From Allomesorhizobium camelthorni (GTDB lineage Bacteria; Pseudomonadota; Alphaproteobacteria; Rhizobiales; Rhizobiaceae), in contig NZ_JAAKZF010000022.1 in NCBI RefSeq assembly GCF_011045125.1, positions 1-64,000 of the forward strand: a stretch of DNA of 64,000 nucleotides. Direction: 5' to 3'. The notes below the pieces were generated by a model. That model saw only the letters and a program-made list of their open reading frames with translations, was not told the origin of the DNA and did not search any database. A program made the translations under genes and the position numbers. The number at the start of each line of letters is the position of its first letter. Position 1 is the stretch's first letter. Shown here piece by piece: positions 32,400 through 40,774 of this stretch.

Positions 32400-35144
32400 A
32401 TGGCTAGGCTGTCCAGCGTCGAGATCTTGGGCGGAGGCCCCGCGGGGCTCTATGCAGCGATCCTGTTGCGACGTTTCCTGTCGGACGCGCGGGTGCGCGT
32501 GACCGAGCAAAATCCAGAGGGCGCGACCTTCGGCTTCGGTGTGGTCTTCTCTGACCAGGCGCTGGATTTCCTCAAGGCCGACGATCCCGAGACCCATGAT
32601 CTTGTGACGCCGCGCATGGAGCGCTGGCGGAACATGACGCTGAACCTGCCCGCTGGGCAGGTGATCCTCGACGGCGTCGGATTTGCCGCCGTCGGCCGGC
32701 TGGAGTTGATCGAGATCCTGCGCAAGCGGGCCGAAGCGGTCGGCGTGGAAATGCGCTTCTCGTACACAGTGACCGCGCTTGACGAATTGCAGGCGGATCT
32801 GATCATCGGGGCGGATGGGCTGAACTCCCTGGTCCGCCGTTCGCGCGAGGCGGAATTCGCGCCGGTGCTTGAGCACTTCAGCAACCGCTTCGCATGGTTC
32901 GGCACGGAACGCCCCTTCGACACGCTGACCCAGACCTTCGTGGAGACCGAGAAGGGGGCGCTGAACGCGCATCACTACCGGTTCGCCCCGAACCGCAGCA
33001 CCTTCATCGTTGAATGCGATGAGGCCACCTTCGGCGCATACGGCTTCTCGGACATGGACGAGACGCAGAGCGCGCGGCTGTGTGAAACGATCTTTACCGA
33101 CGTTCTGGAAGGCGCGCCGCTGATCACTAACAAGTCGATGTGGCGGCAGTTTCCAAGGCTATGGTGCCAAAACTGGGTCGCCGGACGGCATGTGCTTTTG
33201 GGCGACGCCGCCCATACCGCGCATTTCTCGATCGGTTCCGGCACCCGGCTGGCGATGGAGGATGCCATCGCGCTCGTCCGCTCGCTGGCCGCGCATGACG
33301 ATATCGATGAGGCGCTGGTCGCCTACCAGGCCGAGCGGCAGCCGGTCGCCAGGAAGATTGTCGACGCCGCCAACACCTCTGCGAATTGGTATGAGAGCTT
33401 CGCCGCCAAGATGGCCCTGCCGCCAGTCGATTTCGCTTTCGACTACCTGACGCGATCCGGCCGCATGGACATGGAGCGTCTGCGCAAGATCGCGCCGGGC
33501 TTCATGGCCCGCTACGAGGCCGAGAAGGCAGCGGTTGGCAGCGCGCTCGCCGACCCGGTGAAGGACGATGCGCCCGGTGCCGTCGAGATCGGCTTTGACA
33601 GGGCGGCACACCCGAACTGCTCGGCCATCCTGTGGAACAATCTCGCCCGCAATGCGGACAAGCCCGCGGTGATTGGGCCGGCTGGTACGCTGACCTATGC
33701 CGAACTGGTGGCCGAGGCGGCGCGGTGGGGCAACGCCTTCATCGCCGCCGGGCTGAAGCGCGGAGACCGCATCCCGTTCTTTCTCGATGACACACCGGTC
33801 TATCCCGCGGCCTTCTTCGGGGCGGTGCGGGCCGGTTTCGTGCCCGTGCTGCTCAATATCCAAACCACGCCCGACGTTCTGAATTTCTTCCTGCAGGACA
33901 CCGGCGCACGGATCGCCCTATGCGAGGCGTCCCTGGCGGACCGTTTCGGGCCGGAGACGCTGAAGGGCACCGCGCTGGAACAGGTGGTGATCGCGAACGG
34001 CACGGCCGAGGGGGCAGGGCGCATCGCAGCCGCCGACTTCCTCGCCGGCCAGCCGCAGACGCTCGACTGTGCCGACACCGGCCCGGACGACATGGCGTTC
34101 TGGATGTACTCCTCCGGCTCCACCGGTCGGCCCAAGGGCATCGTGCACCTGCATCACGACATGGCCTATACGCAGGCGTCCTTCGGTGAGCACGTCTTGA
34201 AGCTGCGTCCCGACGACATCTGCTTCTCGGTTCCGAAGATCTTCTTCGCCTATGGTTTCGGGAATGCGATCACCTTTCCCTTCTCGATCGGCGCGACCGC
34301 GCTTCTGCTGCCGGGCCAGCCTCGCCCCAACGCTGTGCTGGACGCGATCGAGCGTTTTCGTCCCACGGTGCTCTTTGGCCTGCCGACGCTTTACACCGCA
34401 CTGGCGCGGGCCGAGGACGTGGAGGCGCGCGACTTGAGTTCGCTGCGCCAGTCCATGTCGGCGGCGGAAATCCTGTCGCAAGAAATCTATGTCTCCTGGA
34501 AGGCGCTGACGGGTCACGGCCCCACCGAGGGATTGGGTTCGACGGAGATGCTGCACATCTATCTTTCGAATAGCCTCGACGATCACCGGATCGGTTCTGC
34601 CGGCGCGTGCGTGCCAGGCTATGAGGTGCGCCTCGAGACGCCCGACGGCAAGCCGGCCGGTCCCGGCGAGGAAGGCGTGATGTTCGTGCGCGGCCATTCC
34701 TCGGCACCCTGCTACTGGAACCGGCCGGACAAGACCCGCGACACCATGCGGGGCGATTGGCTCTACACCGGCGACCGCTTCATCGAGAAGGACGGCTATT
34801 ACTACTTCCAGGGGCGCGCCGACGAGCTGATCAAGGTGTCGGGCCAGTGGGTCTGGCCGCTGGAGGTGGAGCGCTGCCTTAACGAGCACCCCGACGTGCA
34901 CGAATGCGCCGTCATGGCGCATGAAATGGCAGACCGCCGGATGACGCTGAGAGCCGTGGTGCGGTTGCGTGATGGCAAGGCCGGGAGCGAGGAGCAGAGC
35001 GAAGCCCTGCGCGCCTACATCAAGTCGCGGCTGCAGCCATACAAATATCCGCGCATCGTCGAGTACGTCGCCGACCTGCCCAAGACCGGCACCGGCAAAA
35101 TAGACCGGCAGGTATTGCTGCGGGTGAAAGAGAAAAGTTTGTGA
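32400..35144 (+). CDS. fusion of aryl-CoA flavin hydroxylase (salicylyl-CoA 5-hydroxylase type) and benzoate-CoA-ligase-type enzyme
   Basis: A 914-residue bifunctional protein. Residues 1 to about 385 are a single-component FAD monooxygenase: the dinucleotide motif GGGPAGLYAA near residue 11, FGFGVVFSD, and the GDAAHTAHFSIGSGTRLAME flavin motif near 268, as in salicylyl-CoA 5-hydroxylase and the front half of 2-aminobenzoyl-CoA monooxygenase. Residues from about 400 to the end are an AMP-forming ligase: YSSGSTGRPKG near 570, GSTEMLHIYLSN, YTGDRFIEKDGYYYFQGR and KTGTGKIDRQ with the catalytic Lys near 899. No stop or frameshift separates the halves. Downstream gentisate genes make salicylate -> salicylyl-CoA -> gentisyl-CoA the best reading. 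Confidence 0.88.
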   Translation: MARLSSVEILGGGPAGLYAAILLRRFLSDARVRVTEQNPEGATFGFGVVFSDQALDFLKADDPETHDLVTPRMERWRNMTLNLPAGQVILDGVGFAAVGRLELIEILRKRAEAVGVEMRFSYTVTALDELQADLIIGADGLNSLVRRSREAEFAPVLEHFSNRFAWFGTERPFDTLTQTFVETEKGALNAHHYRFAPNRSTFIVECDEATFGAYGFSDMDETQSARLCETIFTDVLEGAPLITNKSMWRQFPRLWCQNWVAGRHVLLGDAAHTAHFSIGSGTRLAMEDAIALVRSLAAHDDIDEALVAYQAERQPVARKIVDAANTSANWYESFAAKMALPPVDFAFDYLTRSGRMDMERLRKIAPGFMARYEAEKAAVGSALADPVKDDAPGAVEIGFDRAAHPNCSAILWNNLARNADKPAVIGPAGTLTYAELVAEAARWGNAFIAAGLKRGDRIPFFLDDTPVYPAAFFGAVRAGFVPVLLNIQTTPDVLNFFLQDTGARIALCEASLADRFGPETLKGTALEQVVIANGTAEGAGRIAAADFLAGQPQTLDCADTGPDDMAFWMYSSGSTGRPKGIVHLHHDMAYTQASFGEHVLKLRPDDICFSVPKIFFAYGFGNAITFPFSIGATALLLPGQPRPNAVLDAIERFRPTVLFGLPTLYTALARAEDVEARDLSSLRQSMSAAEILSQEIYVSWKALTGHGPTEGLGSTEMLHIYLSNSLDDHRIGSAGACVPGYEVRLETPDGKPAGPGEEGVMFVRGHSSAPCYWNRPDKTRDTMRGDWLYTGDRFIEKDGYYYFQGRADELIKVSGQWVWPLEVERCLNEHPDVHECAVMAHEMADRRMTLRAVVRLRDGKAGSEEQSEALRAYIKSRLQPYKYPRIVEYVADLPKTGTGKIDRQVLLRVKEKSL

Positions 35145-35253
35145 CATCGCCGGGCCGGAGGCCCGATGGGTCGAACACGAGCCGGCATGCCGGTGAGCCG
35201 GGAGGCTCCGTGCAACGGTTCGCCAGGCAGTTCTTATCAACGGGAGGAATGAA

Positions 35254-36219
35254 ATGAAGATCAGCAGCTATTTATTCGCAGCCGGCCTGGCGCTCGGGCT
35301 CACCGTGCCCGCCGCCGCGCAGGTCAGCTCCATTGCGACCCCGCCGCAGGGATCGGTATGGAACACCATGTCGTCGGTCATCGCCGGTCAGGCGCGTGAA
35401 AGCAGCGACCTGCGCATGGTGGTGCAGCCTTACGGCGGCAATGCACAGATGATGCAGGCCCTGAACGAAGGCATCGCGGAATTCGCGCTCAATGATGTCA
35501 ATGACGCCATTTCGGCGGTCGCGGGCAGCGGCGAATATAGCGCTGCGATGCCCAATCTGCGTGCCGTAGCGCGCATCAATCCCTTCCCGGTAGGGCTTTA
35601 CGTGAAGGAAAGTTCCGGGTTGACCGCGGTAGCGGATCTCACAGGCAAAAGCGTGCCCTCGGGCTGGGACGGCTTTCCCATCGCGCGATCCCACATCACC
35701 GCCATCCTCGCCGCCGGTGGGCTGACCTGGGATGACGTCAGCCAGGTCCCGGTGCCGGAACTGATCCGCGGCTCGGATGACATGGCTTCCGGGCGTGTCG
35801 ACAGCGCGTTCTTCGCCGTCGGCGGACCGAAGGTTGCGGAGATCGACGCCTCGGTCGGCGGCGTGCGGTTTCTGACCGTCGAAGCCAATGAAGAGAACCT
35901 TGCGAAGATTCGGGCGGTCCGCCCGGCCTTCTACTTCTCCGAAGTTACCCCCGCCCCGCCGCGCGTGGGCGTCAAGGAGCCGATGATGTTCGTGACCTGG
36001 GACAATGTCCTCGTCGCGGGCAGCCACGTGCCGGATGAGCAGGTGAAGCGCTTCTTGTCCGTCGTCTTCGACAACATCGAAGCGATCGGCAATGCCTACC
36101 CGCCGCTCAAGGCCCTCAATCTCGAGACCGCCTACAAGAGCTACCCCGGATTGGAATACCACCCTGGCGCCATCGCCTTCTTCGAAGAGCGCGGTGTCGA
36201 GCAGTCGGACTCCGAATAA
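35254..36219 (+). CDS. TAXI-family TRAP substrate-binding protein
   Basis: A 321-residue periplasmic protein with a signal peptide cleaved near AAAQVSS (about residue 22). TAXI features: SSIATPPQGSVWNTMSSVIA, NEGIAEFALNDVNDAISAV, and the ELIRGSDDMASGRVDSAFFA segment. TAXI proteins work with fused 4TM/12TM permeases, and exactly such a gene follows. In this operon the ligand is likely salicylate or another hydroxybenzoate. A hairpin at 36235-36255 follows the gene. Confidence 0.87.
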   Translation: MKISSYLFAAGLALGLTVPAAAQVSSIATPPQGSVWNTMSSVIAGQARESSDLRMVVQPYGGNAQMMQALNEGIAEFALNDVNDAISAVAGSGEYSAAMPNLRAVARINPFPVGLYVKESSGLTAVADLTGKSVPSGWDGFPIARSHITAILAAGGLTWDDVSQVPVPELIRGSDDMASGRVDSAFFAVGGPKVAEIDASVGGVRFLTVEANEENLAKIRAVRPAFYFSEVTPAPPRVGVKEPMMFVTWDNVLVAGSHVPDEQVKRFLSVVFDNIEAIGNAYPPLKALNLETAYKSYPGLEYHPGAIAFFEERGVEQSDSE

Positions 36220-36234
36220 TCTTTAGCTTTGCGA

Positions 36235-36255
36235 GGGGCGGCTTCACGCCGCCCC
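36235..36255 (+). other. strong hairpin between TAXI binding protein and permease genes
   Basis: GGGGCGGC (36235-36242) pairs perfectly with GCCGCCCC (36248-36255), with a 5-base loop and no T-run. It begins 15 bases after the binding-protein stop, and like the hairpins at 17742 and 43656 may set a high binding-protein to permease ratio. Confidence 0.5.
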
Positions 36256-36282
36256 GGTCGACCTGGATCGGGAGGGCATAGC

Positions 36283-38247
36283 GTGACCGAAAACATCCCG
36301 CAAATCGCATCCGGAACCCCGGAAGATGTGAGCGGACCGGCATGGGTCCGGCGCCTGGTCCATGCGCTCGCCGGCACCCTGACCCTGGTCGCCGTGGCGC
36401 AGGCTGCCGATCTGCCGTCCCGGCTCGGCTACTCGTACTATACCGAGCAGTTCCTGGCGGTGATCCTCGGCTTGAGCCTTGGGCTCGTGTTCCTTGTCCG
36501 CCGGGCACGGCAGTCGGAAGACGCAACCAATGCGCCGCCAATCCCCGATCTGGTCCTTGCCGCGCTCGGCCTCGGCCTTTCCTTCTATGTCGCCTGGGCC
36601 TATCCGGTTCTTCTGGGCAGCGCCATGTCCTTGCCTTGGGACGCGCTTGCCGTCGGCGGCTTGCTGTTTCTCCTCGTGCTGGAGGGGCTGCGTAGAACGG
36701 TGGGCATGACGCTCGTGGTCGTCGTGCTGGCGATCGTGATTTACGGGCTTATCGGCCATCTGGTGCCAGGCATCCTGCAAACCCGCGAGGTTCAGGCGCC
36801 GCGCATGGCCGTCTATCTCGCCTTCGATCCAAACGGCCTGTTCGGAATAACGCTCAACGTCGCCGCGACCGTCGTCGTCGCCTTTATCCTGTTCGGGCAG
36901 CTTTTGTTGCGCTCGGGCGGCGCCGATTTCTTCAATGACATCGCGCTCGCCACCATGGGCCACAGGCGCGGCGGCTCCGCGAAGATCTCCATCGTTGCAT
37001 CGGCCCTGTTCGGCTCCATCTCGGGCGTGGTCGTGTCGAACATCGTTGCGACCGGCGTGGTGACGATCCGGCTGATGATCAATTCCGGCTTCCGCCGCAC
37101 CACGGCGGCCGCCGTGGAAGCGGTGGCCTCAACCGGCGGGCAGATCGCGCCGCCTGTTATGGGCGCAGTGGCCTTCCTGATGGCCGATATCCTGCAAAAA
37201 CCCTATTCGGAAATCGTGGTAGCAGCGATCGTGCCTGCGCTGCTCTACTACGTCGCGCTCTATGTGCAGGCCGATCTGCAAGCAGCCAAGCACAATATCA
37301 GGCCGGTGGAGGGCGAGGAGATCCCGCCCGTGGGCCGCGTCCTGTCGCGCGGATGGGTTTTCGCACTGCCTTTTGCGGCGATCGTTGCCGCGCTGTTCTG
37401 GTTCAACCAGCGGGCCGAGACAGCGGCTCTGTGGGGTGGCGGTGCGGCCCTGTTGATCGGGCTTTTCATGGGCTACGGCAAGTCCCGCATGTCGATGCGC
37501 GACCTCTGGCGTGCCGCCGTCGAAAGCGGTCAGTCGATCATCGACATCATCATGATCTCAGCGGCTGCCGGTTTCATCATCGGCGTGCTGAATGTCACCG
37601 GTCTCGGATTTGCCGTGACGTTCGCTCTGGTCGACCTGGGGCAGGGCAACTTGTTCTTGCTGTTGCTCATTTCCGCTGCGGTCTGCCTCGTGCTCGGCAT
37701 GGGCATGCCCACCGTGGGCGTCTACCTGCTTCTCGCCGTGCTCGTCGCCCCCTCGCTGATCGAGACGGGCGTGGAGCCCATCGCCGCCCATCTCTTCATC
37801 TTCTATCTCGGCATGATGTCGATGGTGACGCCGCCCATCGGCATCGGCGCTTTCTTCGCCGCCTCCATCGCCAAGGCTCCGCCGCTCGCGACGGCCTTCG
37901 AGTCGATGCGCTTCGGCTGGACTGCCTATATCATCCCCTTCCTCTTCGTCTTCTCGCCCGCCCTGCTCTTGATCGGCGATCCGGTCGAAATCGCAATCGC
38001 GGTCACGACGGCGATCCTTGGGGTCTATGCGATCTCGAGCGGTTTCGTTGGCTGGCTGCATGGCCCCGCCGGCATCGTCCGGCGCATCCTGACGGGGCTT
38101 GCAGGCGCGGCGCTGTTGCTGCCGCCGGGAATTCTCGGAGCCGCAACGCTCTGGATCAACGCGGCGGGCTTTGCCGCGCTGGCTCTGCTCTGGCTGCTGG
38201 GGCGAGACAGGCAAAGCGCCGTTTCCGTTCCCCACCCTGCGCAATGA
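36283..38247 (+). CDS. TRAP transporter fused permease (4TM/12TM)
   Basis: A 654-residue inner-membrane protein joining the DctQ-like and DctM-like parts, as is usual in TAXI systems. The N-terminal soluble part leads into helices from about residue 30. The DctM part carries SALFGSISGVVVSNIVATGV, ASTGGQIAPPVMGAVAFLMA, GMGMPTVGVYLLLAVLVAP and MSMVTPPIGIGAFFAASIAK. The start is the GTG at 36283, with CGGGAGGG upstream; the frame runs on upstream without homology. Predicted importer for the aromatic acid of this operon. Confidence 0.88.
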   Translation: MTENIPQIASGTPEDVSGPAWVRRLVHALAGTLTLVAVAQAADLPSRLGYSYYTEQFLAVILGLSLGLVFLVRRARQSEDATNAPPIPDLVLAALGLGLSFYVAWAYPVLLGSAMSLPWDALAVGGLLFLLVLEGLRRTVGMTLVVVVLAIVIYGLIGHLVPGILQTREVQAPRMAVYLAFDPNGLFGITLNVAATVVVAFILFGQLLLRSGGADFFNDIALATMGHRRGGSAKISIVASALFGSISGVVVSNIVATGVVTIRLMINSGFRRTTAAAVEAVASTGGQIAPPVMGAVAFLMADILQKPYSEIVVAAIVPALLYYVALYVQADLQAAKHNIRPVEGEEIPPVGRVLSRGWVFALPFAAIVAALFWFNQRAETAALWGGGAALLIGLFMGYGKSRMSMRDLWRAAVESGQSIIDIIMISAAAGFIIGVLNVTGLGFAVTFALVDLGQGNLFLLLLISAAVCLVLGMGMPTVGVYLLLAVLVAPSLIETGVEPIAAHLFIFYLGMMSMVTPPIGIGAFFAASIAKAPPLATAFESMRFGWTAYIIPFLFVFSPALLLIGDPVEIAIAVTTAILGVYAISSGFVGWLHGPAGIVRRILTGLAGAALLLPPGILGAATLWINAAGFAALALLWLLGRDRQSAVSVPHPAQ

Positions 38248-38299
38248 CGCATCGACCGCAGCAACATTGCTAACTGGCTTCAACAACAAGGAGACACGA

Positions 38300-38995
38300 A
38301 TGTCCTACGTCTTTTCTCCCGCACCGGTCGCGACGGTGGCAGTCGCCGACAACCCGGACAGGTTTCCGGTGCGGCGCATCTTCTGTGTCGGGAGGAATTA
38401 CGCCGCCCATGCCCGCGAGATGGGCAAGGACCCGGAGCGCGAACTGCCGTTCTTCTTCAGCAAGCCGGCAGACACGGTCGTGGATGCGGGCGAGACCGTT
38501 ACCTATCCGCCGCAGACGGAGAACTTCCATTACGAGGCGGAACTGGTCGTGGCGATCGGCACGGGCGGGCGCAACATTCCCGAGGCGGATGCACTGACGC
38601 ATGTCTGGGGCTATGCCATCGGCAACGACCTGACCCGGCGCGACCTGCAACTCCAGGCGCGCGACAAGGGACGGCCCTGGGATTTCGGAAAGGCCTTCGA
38701 CCGCTCCGCCGTTATCGGCCCGGTTCATCCGGTGGCGACCGTCGGGCATCTGGACAAGGGCGCGATCCGGCTCACCGTGAACGGCGAGACCAGGCAGGAC
38801 GCGGATCTGACCGAGCTGATCTGGTCGGTGCCCGAGATCATCTCGTTCCTGTCGCATTCCATTGCGCTCGCGCCGGGCGACCTGATCATGACCGGTACGC
38901 CGGCAGGCGTGGGCGCGCTGGTGCCGGGCGACGTATGCGTGGTGAGCATCGAAGGGCTGGGCGAGATCGCTACCCAGATCGGCCCCAGAGGATAA
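38300..38995 (+). CDS. fumarylpyruvate hydrolase (FAH family)
   Basis: Cleaves fumarylpyruvate to fumarate and pyruvate, the last step of the gentisate pathway. The 231-residue FAH-fold protein shows the family opening IFCVGRNYAAHAREMG, the metal ligands Glu in NFHYEAELVVAIG and Asp in GYAIGNDLTRRDLQ, and the closing ALAPGDLIMTGTPAGVGAL. The length suits the small NagK-type enzymes rather than fumarylacetoacetases. The ATG has AAGGAG upstream; two bases separate it from the next gene. Confidence 0.88.
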   Translation: MSYVFSPAPVATVAVADNPDRFPVRRIFCVGRNYAAHAREMGKDPERELPFFFSKPADTVVDAGETVTYPPQTENFHYEAELVVAIGTGGRNIPEADALTHVWGYAIGNDLTRRDLQLQARDKGRPWDFGKAFDRSAVIGPVHPVATVGHLDKGAIRLTVNGETRQDADLTELIWSVPEIISFLSHSIALAPGDLIMTGTPAGVGALVPGDVCVVSIEGLGEIATQIGPRG

Positions 38996-38997
38996 CG

Positions 38998-39645
38998 ATG
39001 ACCCTGACGCTGCACAATTTCTTCCGCTCCTCGACCTCCACGCGGCTGCGCGCGGCGCTGAACCTCAAGGGCCTTGACTACGACTACGTGCCCTATGTCC
39101 TGCGGCGGGGAGACACGCGCAAGCCGGAGTACCTGGCGATGAACCCGGCCGGCCTCGTGCCGACGCTGGAGCGCCCCGACGGCACTTATCTGACGCAATC
39201 GCTGGCGATTATCGAGTGGCTGGAGGAAACCCATCCCGAGCCCGCCCTTCTGCCGTCCGATCCCGATGGCAGGGCGCGGGTCAGGGCGCTGGCGCTGATG
39301 ATCGCCTGCGAGGTCCATCCGCTCAACAATCTCCGGGTGCTGGGCTATCTGGCAGACCGCTTCGGCGCCGATGAGGCGGCGCAAAAGGAATGGTTCACCC
39401 ACTGGGTTGAAACCACCTTCGATGCCCTTGAAAAGATGTTGTCGTCGGACCCGAGGACCGGCGCATTCTGCCATGGCGACGCGCCGGGGCTCGCCGACCT
39501 CTGCCTTTACGCGCAGGTCTGGAACAATCGCCGCTTCGACATCGGCACGTCGGCGTGGCCGACGATCGGCCGCATCTTCGAGCGGCTGGACGCAATCCCC
39601 GCCTTCAGTGATGCCGCACCCCCCAACCAGCTGGACGCTACCTGA
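38998..39645 (+). CDS. glutathione-dependent maleylpyruvate isomerase (zeta-class GST, MaiA/NagL type)
   Basis: Isomerises maleylpyruvate to fumarylpyruvate with glutathione as cofactor. The 215-residue product has the zeta-GST motif RSSTSTRLRAALNLKG (Ser-Ser...Arg near residues 11-17), AMNPAGLVPTLE and TQSLAIIEWLEETHP in the thioredoxin-like domain, then the helical domain with GDAPGLADLCLYAQVWN. It stands between the fumarylpyruvate hydrolase and gentisate dioxygenase genes. A second, unrelated maleylpyruvate isomerase candidate follows at 40774. Confidence 0.87.
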   Translation: MTLTLHNFFRSSTSTRLRAALNLKGLDYDYVPYVLRRGDTRKPEYLAMNPAGLVPTLERPDGTYLTQSLAIIEWLEETHPEPALLPSDPDGRARVRALALMIACEVHPLNNLRVLGYLADRFGADEAAQKEWFTHWVETTFDALEKMLSSDPRTGAFCHGDAPGLADLCLYAQVWNNRRFDIGTSAWPTIGRIFERLDAIPAFSDAAPPNQLDAT

Positions 39646-39673
39646 CACCAATTCGCAACCAGGAGGACGCGCG

Positions 39674-40774
39674 GTGCTCGACAAAGAAGAAGACACTCCC
39701 GCCAACGAAATGCAACCCGAGGACACACCTGAGCTGCGCGCGCTCTACAAGGGCTTCGAGGAGCAACATCTGCTGCCGCTCTGGACCCAGCTCGGCGACC
39801 TGATGCCGATCCATCCCAGGCCGCGGGCCGTGCCGCATGTCTGGAAATGGGCGGACCTGCTGCCGTTGGCGGAGCGGTCCGGCGAGCTTGTGCCGGTCGG
39901 GCGGGGCGGCGAGCGGCGGGCCATCGGCCTGGCCAACCCGGGGCTTGGCGGCCATGCTTATGTCAGCCCGACGCTCTGGGCCGCAATCCAGTATCTCGGC
40001 CCCCGGGAGACCGCTCCCGAGCACCGCCATGCGCAGAACGCCTTCCGCTTCGTGGTCGAGGGGGAGGGTGTCTGGACCGTGGTCAATGGCGATCCGGTGC
40101 GCATGAGCCGCGGCGATCTGCTCTTGACCCCTGGCTGGCATTTCCACGGTCATCACAATGACACCGACAAACCCATGGCCTGGATCGACGGGCTCGACAT
40201 CCCCTTTGCGCAGCAGAACGATGTCGGCTTCTTTGAGTTCGGATCGGGCCGGGTGACCGACTACGCCACGCCGCGCTTCTCGCGAGGCGAGCGGCTCTGG
40301 TGCCATCCGGGCCTGCGTCCCCTGTCCGGGCTTCGCGACACCGTCAGCTCGCCCATCGGCGCCTATCGCTGGGAGCACACGGACCGCGCCCTGACCGAGC
40401 AGCTCCTGTTGGAAGAAGAAGGGCAGCCCGCGACGGTGGAGCAGGGCCATGCGGCCATCCGCTACGTCAATCCCACGACCGGCGGCGATGTCATGCCGAC
40501 GATCCGCTGCGAGTTCCATCGCCTGCGCGCCGGCACGCAAACGCCAACGCGGCGGGAGGTGGGCTCGTCCGTCTTCCAGGTGTTCGAGGGAGGGGGCGCC
40601 GTCGCCATCGATGGGGTGACGCATAAGCTCAATATCGGCGATCTGTTCGTAATTCCGTCCTGGGTGCCGTGGTCCCTTCAGGCCGAAACCCAATTCGATC
40701 TGTTCCGCTTCTCCGATGCCCCGATCATGGAGCGGCTGAACTTCGCGCGCACCCACATCGAGGGCAGCGATTGA
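39674..40774 (+). CDS. gentisate 1,2-dioxygenase
   Basis: Fe(II)-dependent ring cleavage of gentisate to maleylpyruvate. The 366-residue bicupin has the N-terminal YKGFEEQHLLPLWTQLGDLM segment typical of the family. The first cupin motif is EHRHAQNAFRFVVEGEG, continuing to GWHFHGHHND (His ligands near residues 117, 119 and 157), and a second cupin lies near the end. The GTG at 39674 is chosen because AGGAGGACG precedes it by the right distance; a Met codon lies 13 residues in. Its stop overlaps the next ATG. 5-Substituted salicylate dioxygenases are close relatives. Confidence 0.9.
   Translation: MLDKEEDTPANEMQPEDTPELRALYKGFEEQHLLPLWTQLGDLMPIHPRPRAVPHVWKWADLLPLAERSGELVPVGRGGERRAIGLANPGLGGHAYVSPTLWAAIQYLGPRETAPEHRHAQNAFRFVVEGEGVWTVVNGDPVRMSRGDLLLTPGWHFHGHHNDTDKPMAWIDGLDIPFAQQNDVGFFEFGSGRVTDYATPRFSRGERLWCHPGLRPLSGLRDTVSSPIGAYRWEHTDRALTEQLLLEEEGQPATVEQGHAAIRYVNPTTGGDVMPTIRCEFHRLRAGTQTPTRREVGSSVFQVFEGGGAVAIDGVTHKLNIGDLFVIPSWVPWSLQAETQFDLFRFSDAPIMERLNFARTHIEGSD

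Noticed and set aside
35145-35253. Terminator after the hydroxylase-ligase gene
   Set aside because: Several small G+C stems are present around 35150-35210 but none has a T-run, and the following TAXI gene is on the same strand in the same pathway, so readthrough is expected.
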